Origin: Deltaproteobacteria bacterium
Lineage (GTDB): Bacteria > Desulfobacterota > G020345765
Assembly: GCA_030616835.1 (NCBI GenBank)
Contig: JAUWWP010000168.1
Span: forward strand, 1 to 6,312
Direction: 5' to 3'
DNA length: 6,312 nt
Each line of letters begins with the position of its first letter. The first letter of the stretch is position 1. The translations under genes were made by a program, and so were the position numbers. A model generated the notes under the pieces. That model saw only the letters and a program-made list of their open reading frames with translations. It made no database searches and was not told the DNA's origin. This document shows positions 1 to 4,001 of this stretch, piece after piece.

Positions 1-39
1 AAAACCGCATCCTCCCAGGATCAGACATCTTTCCTTCAT
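1..39 (-). CDS. Probable NAD-dependent epimerase/dehydratase, N-terminal fragment cut by window edge
   Basis: Reading the minus strand from the ATG at 37-39 gives 13 open codons, MKERCLILGGCGF, running off the left edge. A short charged start, a hydrophobic beta strand and a GGxGF motif are the classic opening of extended short-chain dehydrogenase/reductases, where GGxGFxG binds NAD(P); this family includes nucleotide-sugar 4-epimerases and dehydratases. Such an enzyme would supply a donor sugar to the glycosyltransferases upstream, which fits the locus. No clear Shine-Dalgarno site precedes the ATG; the sequence just upstream is a TTTGCA-type repeat. The gap to the preceding glycosyltransferase is 323 nt. 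Only 13 residues are visible, so the family call rests on this motif plus context, and the substrate cannot be named. Confidence 0.66.
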   Translation of the reverse strand, partial: MKERCLILGGCGF

Positions 40-42
40 AGT

Positions 43-74
43 AAAATGCAAATTGTAAATTGCAAAGTGTAAAT
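43..74. repeat. TGCAAA-type AT-rich repeat string
   Basis: Tandem-like degenerate units (ATGCAAATTGTAAATTGCAAAGTGTAAAT) lie directly upstream of the minus-strand ATG at 39. The same repeat type occurs at 2001-2032, 2081-2097, 2166-2212, 3957-3998 and 5116-5136, in most cases at a gene border. No protein or promoter function can be read from it. Confidence 0.7.
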
Positions 75-100
75 ATATTTTCTACATCATTATACTTATA

Positions 101-290
101 AATTCTAAATCCTAAATTCTAAATCCTAAACAAATTCTAAATCCAAATATCAAATGTTCAAAACCTTATCCTGGCCCTTCGACTTCGCTCAGGACGGGCT
201 TGTCGAAGGAGTGAGGGGGAAATGTTTTGTATTTTGAATTTTGATCATTTGAAATTGTTTAGGATTTAGGATTTGGTGCTTAGGATTTAC
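101..290. repeat. Element A: imperfect long inverted repeat of CTAAATCC/GGATTTAG type
   Basis: This element fills most of the 323-nt gap between the two downstream genes. The left arm (101-164) is built of AATTCTAAATCCTAAA units and ends in CAAATGTTCAAAAC. The right arm (222-290) carries the inverted counterparts, including TTGTTTAGGATTT (255-267), the reverse complement of 121-133, and ATTTTGATCATTTG (238-251). The centre holds a separate TCGAAGG-type palindrome. The right arm matches 5285-5353 at 67 of 69 positions, and CCTAAACAAATTCTAAATCC (125-144) recurs exactly at 5193-5212, so A and the element at 5167-5353 are copies of one family with different centres. It has no coding capacity and looks like a small non-autonomous dispersed element. 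Confidence 0.72.
175..210. repeat. TCGAAGG-type palindrome inside element A
   Basis: Perfect 8-nt inverted arms CCTTCGAC (176-183) and GTCGAAGG (202-209) flank an 18-nt loop containing GCTCAGGAC. Half-copies of the same repeat, TCCTGAGCTTGTCGAAGG, lie at 320-337 and, with one change, at 2038-2055. This GC-richer block sits in the centre of the AT-rich inverted pair at 101-290, which suggests nesting of one repeat type in another. Confidence 0.7.
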
Positions 291-293
291 TTT

Positions 294-347
294 GCTATTC
301 CCTGCTATTCCCTGCCGTGTCCTGAGCTTGTCGAAGGGCTATTCCCT
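294..347. repeat. Three GCTATTCCCT units interrupted by a TCCTGAGCTTGTCGAAGG copy
   Basis: GCTATTCCCT occurs at 294-303, directly again at 304-313, and a third time at 338-347. Between the second and third copies lies TCCTGAGCTTGTCGAAGG (320-337), a single half of the palindrome seen at 175-210. The arrangement looks like a tandem repeat split by, or recombined with, the TCGAAGG-type repeat. It belongs to the gap downstream of the glycosyltransferase that ends at 363, and no gene or convincing terminator is seen here. Confidence 0.6.
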
Positions 348-356
348 GTATAATGG

Positions 357-371
357 TCCGCCTCAGGCGGA
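357..371. repeat. TCCGCC-TCA-GGCGGA palindrome containing the stop codon of the upstream gene
   Basis: Perfect 6-nt arms (357-362 and 366-371) enclose a 3-nt loop, TCA, which on the minus strand is the TGA stop of the glycosyltransferase. The last residues, Ser-Ala, are encoded by one arm. Other members lie at 1902-1916, 1921-1935 and 1978-2000. As a terminator for the minus strand it is weak: the sequence after the hairpin is CCATTATAC with no T-run. The T-rich stretch is on the other side, in coding sequence. Confidence 0.75.
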
Positions 372-1961
372 TTTTATTTTTATCAGTTGATTATAGATCG
401 CCTTTAGCTCCCGGGCGTTCTCCTCAATTGACTTAACTGCCGGCGCCCCCCTGGCCGTCTTTTGTCGGGGCAATTTATGAATTGCCCCCACCGGCTCCTG
501 AATAAATTCCCGGAGCCTTGCGGTAAGTTCCTCGACCTGACCCACCTCAAAGAGCCTCCCGGCTTCCCCCTCCGCCACCAGCTCAGTTATCCCTCCCACC
601 CTGCTGGCGATGACCGGAGTTTTCGTGTGCAGGGCATAAAGCATCACCAGGGGTGAATTTTCCTCCCAGAGGGAGGGAATAACCAGGACATCGAGCTCCG
701 CATATATTCGGGCAATCTCCTGATAGGGGAAGTTCCCCAGATACCGAACCCTCTCCGGGTTCTTCCCCTCCAGAGCCTTCCTTAGATACTCCTTTGCCTC
801 CCCGGAAGAAGGCTCGCCGTAGATCCGCAGCTCATAGTCCTTTTGCGGGGCTGAAAAGCCCCGCCTATCCTCACTTTGTGTAATTCGTGTAATTAGTGGT
901 TCATTTCGTGCAATTCGTGTAATTAGTGGTTTATCCTTTCGTGTAATTCGTGTAATTAGTGGTTTATCCTTTCGTGTAATTCGTGTAATTAGTGGTTCCT
1001 TTCGTGCAATTCGTGTAATTAGTGGTTCCTTTCGTGTAATTCGTGTAATTAGTGGTTTATCCTTTCGTGTAATTCGTGTAATTAGTGGTTCCTTCTCCAA
1101 TCTGGAAAAGGCCTCAGTAAGAATATGCAGCCCTTTATGGGGAAGAGGTTGCCCGATGAAGCCAAATCTAACCCTTTCCGCCGGAATCTTTGCCGCGGAG
1201 CTAAAGGGCTGAGTGTCAATACCCAGGGAGGAATTTATCACCTTATCCTTTTTAATCCCCCACTTAAGGTAGCGTGAGCTGAGTGAGCAGGTCGGGGCAA
1301 TAATCAGGTCCGCTTCCTGCAGCATCTGCCTTAAGAATCTTATCCTTCGATTGACCTTAAGCAACCGGGGATGCTCGACCAACCTGACCGCCAGGGAAGC
1401 CGGCAGGGTATTGACCATCCATCTCCGGATAGCCCCTAACTGGGGGCTTAAGTCCTCCTTAAAGAAGCAGGGCAGACAGTTAAGTCCCTCCCTCGGTCCC
1501 TCACAGATCTCTCCCTCGCTGGTCAAGAGCTGCCCCCAGGGACAGATGAAATTATAATCGGTAAGAGTAACGACAACCCCGGCTCCACTTTCCCGGGCAA
1601 GCCTGATAAAGCTGGCGGAAAGCCCACCCAGGACATAAGTAAAGTGGACAATCTGCGGCCGAAACTCTTTCAGGCAGTCCTTAAATGGCTTATCCAGGGA
1701 GGGATTATGGTAGTGAAGCTCAAAATCATTGCCCAAACGGTAGGTATTATTTACCGCCCAATACTCAATCCCTTGATAAGTCCTTCTCGATATGGTGTGC
1801 TCGGGTAGATCCGGCTCGGCCACCCGGGTAAAAACCAGGACCTCCTCTGATCTACCGAGCTCCCTTGCCAGGGTGAATGTATAGATCTCGGTTCCTCCGG
1901 CTCCGCCCGAGGCGGAACAATCCGCCTGCGGCGGAGAGTGAACCACCAGGAGAATCCTCAT
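363..1961 (-). CDS. Family 4 glycosyltransferase (ExpE7-like) with in-frame repeat insertions
   Basis: A 532-residue GT-B fold glycosyltransferase, expected to move a sugar from a nucleotide-sugar donor onto a growing glycan at the cytoplasmic face. Seen: MRILLVVHS start and GGTEIYTFTLAREL glycine loop (about residues 22-36); TDYNFICPWGQLL followed by a Cys-rich stretch with CEG and CLPC (about 134-166), typical of the ExpE7-like group; GFIGQPLPHKGLHIL starting the donor-binding domain (267-281); ELRIYGEP (377-384); and ENSPLVMLYALHTKTPVIAS (434-453). In the usual E-x7-E pattern the second Glu is replaced by Tyr442, so activity is open to doubt. Family members are usually near 400 residues. 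The excess is mostly residues 291-374, repeat DNA read in frame, with smaller repeat-like segments at about 9-20, 491-501 and the last two residues. The ATG has a Shine-Dalgarno-like GGAAGGTGA just upstream. The frame is unbroken, so it is called as a gene, but decay under relaxed selection is possible. Confidence 0.88.
   Translation of the reverse strand: MRILLVVHSPPQADCSASGGAGGTEIYTFTLARELGRSEEVLVFTRVAEPDLPEHTISRRTYQGIEYWAVNNTYRLGNDFELHYHNPSLDKPFKDCLKEFRPQIVHFTYVLGGLSASFIRLARESGAGVVVTLTDYNFICPWGQLLTSEGEICEGPREGLNCLPCFFKEDLSPQLGAIRRWMVNTLPASLAVRLVEHPRLLKVNRRIRFLRQMLQEADLIIAPTCSLSSRYLKWGIKKDKVINSSLGIDTQPFSSAAKIPAERVRFGFIGQPLPHKGLHILTEAFSRLEKEPLITRITRKDKPLITRITRKEPLITRIARKEPLITRITRKDKPLITRITRKDKPLITRIARNEPLITRITQSEDRRGFSAPQKDYELRIYGEPSSGEAKEYLRKALEGKNPERVRYLGNFPYQEIARIYAELDVLVIPSLWEENSPLVMLYALHTKTPVIASRVGGITELVAEGEAGRLFEVGQVEELTARLREFIQEPVGAIHKLPRQKTARGAPAVKSIEENARELKAIYNQLIKIKSA
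467..488. repeat. GGGGCAATT palindrome within the coding region
   Basis: Perfect 9-nt arms GGGGCAATT (467-475) and AATTGCCCC (480-488) enclose TATG. On the minus strand it is read as Gly-Ala-Ile-His-Lys-Leu-Pro, residues 492-498 of the glycosyltransferase, where family members normally have a simple helix linking the donor domain to the C-terminal helix. The perfect symmetry and odd translation suggest an inserted palindromic repeat. From memory, very similar GGGGCAATTCATGAATTGCCCC-like palindromes are dispersed in other candidate-phylum genomes. Confidence 0.65.
845..864. repeat. GAAA-loop hairpin within the coding region
   Basis: GCGGGGCT (845-852), GAAA loop (853-856) and AGCCCCGC (857-864) form a perfect 8-bp hairpin. 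It abuts the tandem array at 874-1092 and is read on the minus strand as Arg-Arg-Gly-Phe-Ser-Ala-Pro-Gln, residues 366-373 of the glycosyltransferase. Conserved family sequence resumes right after it (DYELRIYGEP), so the hairpin and array together make up one foreign block in the gene. Confidence 0.7.
874..1092. repeat. Seven-copy tandem repeat, 30/33-nt units, translated in frame
   Basis: Seven units begin at 874, 904, 937, 970, 1000, 1030 and 1063, with lengths 30, 33, 33, 30, 30, 33 and 30 nt (219 nt in all). Each contains GTGTAATTCGTGTAATTAG or the variant with GTGCAATT, followed by TGGTT; the longer units add a TTA triplet before the closing CC. Within a unit the 9-mer TTCGTGTAA is itself doubled. 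On the minus strand each unit reads (D)(K/E)PLITRI(T/A)R(K/N), and the whole array spans residues 291-363 of the glycosyltransferase. Every length variant is a multiple of three and no stop occurs in this frame. It is not a CRISPR array because there are no unique spacers. Confidence 0.93.
1902..1935. repeat. Two adjacent TCCGCC-NNN-GGCGGA palindromes in the 5' coding region
   Basis: TCCGCC-CGA-GGCGGA (1902-1916) and TCCGCC-TGC-GGCGGA (1921-1935) are separated by 4 nt. On the minus strand they are read as roughly residues 9-20 of the glycosyltransferase (the PPQADCSASGG part), between the first beta strand and the GGTEIY glycine loop. Related enzymes have a shorter link here. The same palindrome type occurs just outside the gene at 1978-2000 and at its stop codon (357-371). 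Confidence 0.72.
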
Positions 1962-1964
1962 TGC

Positions 1965-1973
1965 TCACCTTCC
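1965..1973 (-). promoter_or_regulatory. Ribosome binding site for the glycosyltransferase starting at 1961
   Basis: On the minus strand GGAAGGTGA lies 3 nt before the ATG at 1959-1961. The AAGG/AGGTG core is a moderate Shine-Dalgarno match with workable spacing, and it supports this ATG as the start. It is separated from the palindrome at 1978-2000 by only a few bases. Confidence 0.55.
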
Positions 1974-1977
1974 CATC

Positions 1978-2000
1978 CCAATCCGCCAGGGGCGGATTGG
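1978..2000. repeat. Extended TCCGCC-type palindrome upstream of the glycosyltransferase start
   Basis: CCAATCCGCC (1978-1987) and GGCGGATTGG (1991-2000) are perfect 10-nt arms around AGG. The hairpin sits just upstream of the Shine-Dalgarno site of the gene starting at 1961. It could influence translation or be a transcript-end hairpin for the preceding gene, but no T-run follows it on the minus strand. Confidence 0.7.
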
Positions 2001-2056
2001 AAATTGCAAAATGTAAATTGCAAATTGCAAAAGCTTGTCCTAAGCTTGTCGAAGGA
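2001..2056. repeat. TGCAAA-type string followed by a TCGAAGG-type copy
   Basis: 2001-2032 consists of AAATTGCAAAATGTAAATTG-like units. It is followed at 2038-2056 by TCCTAAGCTTGTCGAAGGA, a one-base variant of the repeat at 320-337. Both lie in the 239-nt gap between the TPR membrane protein and the next glycosyltransferase, which is made up almost wholly of repeats. Confidence 0.65.
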
Positions 2057-2080
2057 ATTGAATTGAGATTTGTAATCTTC

Positions 2081-2212
2081 ATTTTGCACTTTGCATTCAG
2101 CCTTCGTAGCCAGCCACCTTCGCTGGAGCTAAAGCGGCGGCTGAACTACGGCGAAGTAGGCTTTCGCAATTTTCATTTTGCACTTTGCATTTTGCAATTT
2201 TCACTTTGCAAT
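2081..2212. repeat. Composite: stem-loop repeat nested between TTTGCA-type strings
   Basis: ATTTTGCACTTTGCATT (2081-2097) and a longer string of TTTTCATTTTGCACTTTGCA-like units (about 2166-2212) flank a GC-rich block at 2099-2162. That block starts AGCCTTCGTAG and ends CTACGGCGAAGTAGGCT, imperfectly inverted, with an inner GCTAAAGC. The last part of the right-hand string is translated: it encodes the final residues and TGA stop (2201-2203) of the membrane protein. The GC-rich block looks like an insertion into a pre-existing TTTGCA string. Confidence 0.6.
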
Positions 2213-4000
2213 TCTTGATCTAATCACCTCAATCCTATTCTGGATCATCCGGGCCTGCGGATGATCCGGAGCTACTCTTAAGGCCTCCTGAAAATGATCC
2301 AGTGCCTTCCGATCATCCTTAAGCGCACTGAAATAAAGGATCCCCAGATTTGTATGGATCTCCGGGGAATCGGGCCTGAGCTTCTCCGCCTTGCTCAGCG
2401 CAGCCAATGCCTCCGGGAAAAGTCCCTTCTTATAATAGACTGAACCCAGGTTGTTATAAGCCTTGAAGAAACCCGGCTTGAGTTCCACTGCCCGCCGGTA
2501 TTCCCGGATAGCTTCTTTGAGCTGCCCCCTCTCTTTATAGGCACTCCCCAGATTATTGTGAAACTTGGGATCGCCCGGGATTATCTCCACGGCTTTTCTG
2601 TACCCGGCAATTGCCTCAGCCGTTAATCCCAGCTCCTGATAAGCTGAACCCAGGCCGAACTGGGCCCGGGCACAATCGGGAACCTGCAAGGTTGTCTTTC
2701 TCCATAAAACCAGATTATTCTTCCAGTCGGTATTTCTGGCCATAGTTCGTAGTGAAAAAAAGACCATTAAGGTAAGGAGGAATACTCCCAGAGCTCGCGA
2801 GTTTAGGCCTTTTCTCACCAGCAGAGTGAGTAAAAAGCAGACCCCGAAGCAAGGCAGATAAAGATTGCGCTCAGCCAGCAGCTCGTGGTGGGGGATGATC
2901 TGGGCGACCGGCAGTAAGGTTACCAGGAGCCAGATCCCTCCGAAAGCGTATAGAGGGGAGGTGAAAAGCAGCAGAATAGTTCCCACCATCACCGCCAGGA
3001 CAATAACGAGAGCCAGCAGAGCCCCTGCTTCCAGCCCGGGGCCCGAGAGGGGGAAGGCATTAAAGGAATAATCAGCAATCAATCTTACCGGCCAGAGCAT
3101 AATCTTCAGATACTCACAGATTACCCGGACTGAGGTCTGGAGGTGGGCAAACACACTTCCCCCCCACCAGAGATCCGGGGATGAGACAATCCCCTGAGCC
3201 CCCGTATCCACCGGGGGCGTTACCTTCCCGGAGACCTTGGCCACAAAAATCGTATAATACGAAAACACAGCAGCGCTTGAAAACAAGAGCAGGTATTGAT
3301 AGCGGTATCGGGAGAAAATCTCGCCTAAGCCGGAGATAATCCTTCGGAATAATCTTCTTTCTGCGTGCTGAATGCGATGGCCGAGATCATAGCCCAGAAA
3401 TATCACCGGGAGGATAACCGCATTCTCCTTGGTGAAAATAGCCAGCAGATAGGCCCCAAAGGCTCCGAAAAAGTAGCTTCTCCCCCCCCCTTTCCTCTCC
3501 CTCAGGAAAAGGTAAAGGCCGATTAAAAAAAAACACCCGGCCAGAACATCCTTTCTTCCCGTAAGGTAGGCTACCGCTTCGCTGTGGGCGGGATGGGCAG
3601 CAAATAGCAAACCGGTAAGCAGTGCCGCCCGCTTATCCTTCAGCAACAAATGGGCAACCAGATAGGCAAAGATTGCGGCTAAGAAGTGATAGGCAATATT
3701 TGAAATATGGTATCCTCTTGGATTTAGGCCGGAAAGATAGTAATCCAGGTTATAGGATATAATTCTCACCGGTCGATATTGCAGCCGGCCCACGATCCCC
3801 AGAATCCCGAATAGCTCTCGGCTACCCCTGAGCATTTCGTTCCCAACTATTTGAAACTCATCATCAAATACAAACTTATTGGGTAGCGTGTTAAGATAAC
3901 AGATTAAGCAGATTAGTCCAATCAGCAAAACTGCCAATCCACCTGAGGCCGCCTTCACTTTGCAATTTCCATTTTGCAATTTCCATTTTGCAATTTCCAT
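2201..4000 (-). CDS. TMTC-like multi-pass membrane glycosyltransferase with C-terminal TPR repeats
   Basis: A 599-residue protein with a hydrophobic multi-pass region (about residues 22-418) followed by four TPR units at 444-477, 478-511, 512-545 and 546-580. The membrane part resembles the TMTC/PMT-like GT-C proteins: FDD acidic pair in the first external loop (Asp46-Asp47, candidate catalytic residues), YRP (75-77), LNPRGYHISN (92-101), HPAHSE (136-141), GRKD (148-151), FTKEN (189-193) and ERNLYLP (377-383). Such proteins are thought to transfer sugars from polyprenyl-phosphate carriers on the outer side of the membrane; donor and acceptor here are unknown. The ATG sits one base after the upstream stop, implying coupled translation. 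A GGAGGTG site lies 13 nt before it, rather far. Residues 2-14 come from a repeat, as do the last residues and the stop. Tracts of nine G and nine T occur at codons 171-173 and 156-159. Confidence 0.87.
   Translation of the reverse strand: MEIAKWKLQNGNCKVKAASGGLAVLLIGLICLICYLNTLPNKFVFDDEFQIVGNEMLRGSRELFGILGIVGRLQYRPVRIISYNLDYYLSGLNPRGYHISNIAYHFLAAIFAYLVAHLLLKDKRAALLTGLLFAAHPAHSEAVAYLTGRKDVLAGCFFLIGLYLFLRERKGGGRSYFFGAFGAYLLAIFTKENAVILPVIFLGYDLGHRIQHAERRLFRRIISGLGEIFSRYRYQYLLLFSSAAVFSYYTIFVAKVSGKVTPPVDTGAQGIVSSPDLWWGGSVFAHLQTSVRVICEYLKIMLWPVRLIADYSFNAFPLSGPGLEAGALLALVIVLAVMVGTILLLFTSPLYAFGGIWLLVTLLPVAQIIPHHELLAERNLYLPCFGVCFLLTLLVRKGLNSRALGVFLLTLMVFFSLRTMARNTDWKNNLVLWRKTTLQVPDCARAQFGLGSAYQELGLTAEAIAGYRKAVEIIPGDPKFHNNLGSAYKERGQLKEAIREYRRAVELKPGFFKAYNNLGSVYYKKGLFPEALAALSKAEKLRPDSPEIHTNLGILYFSALKDDRKALDHFQEALRVAPDHPQARMIQNRIEVIRSRIAK
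3482..3490. repeat. Nine-base C homopolymer (G9 on the coding strand)
   Basis: Encodes Gly171-Gly173 of the TMTC-like protein as GGG GGG GGG in a cytoplasmic-looking loop (RERKGGGRS). A run this long is prone to slippage in replication and in sequencing. As given, the frame is intact. Confidence 0.85.
3525..3533. repeat. Nine-base A homopolymer (T9 on the coding strand)
   Basis: Encodes Cys-Phe-Phe-Leu (156-159) in a membrane segment of the TMTC-like protein, 34 nt from the C9 run. As given, the frame is intact. Confidence 0.85.
3957..3998. repeat. Three 14-nt tandem copies forming the start of the TMTC-like gene
   Basis: ACTTTGCAATTTCC (3957-3970) is followed by two exact copies of ATTTTGCAATTTCC (3971-3984, 3985-3998) and the start of a fourth. 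The unit length is not a multiple of three, so the minus-strand gene reads each copy in a different frame without meeting a stop, giving EIAKWKLQNGNCK after the initiator Met. Confidence 0.88.
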
Positions 4001-4001
4001 T

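Noticed and set aside
349..354. TATAAT on the plus strand as a promoter -10 box
   Set aside because: No plus-strand gene follows and no -35 box is convincing; it lies at the edge of repeat DNA in an AT-rich gap.
357..371. Rho-independent terminator after the ExpE7-like glycosyltransferase
   Set aside because: The hairpin is good, but no T-run follows it on the minus strand and it belongs to a dispersed palindrome type also found inside the coding region.
874..1092. Regular 30/33-nt repeats as a CRISPR array
   Set aside because: The units are contiguous and near-identical with no unique spacers, and they are in frame within a gene.
363..1961. Calling the ExpE7-like gene a pseudogene
   Set aside because: No stop or frameshift is present, all repeat lengths preserve the frame and a ribosome binding site is in place; the Tyr442 change alone is not enough.
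1877..2218. Plus-strand open frame of 113 codons
   Set aside because: Made up of the antisense of the glycosyltransferase start and translated repeats in the gap; no Shine-Dalgarno site or recognisable protein.
2865..3071. Plus-strand open frame of 68 codons
   Set aside because: Wholly antisense to the TMTC-like gene, low-complexity translation and no family resemblance.
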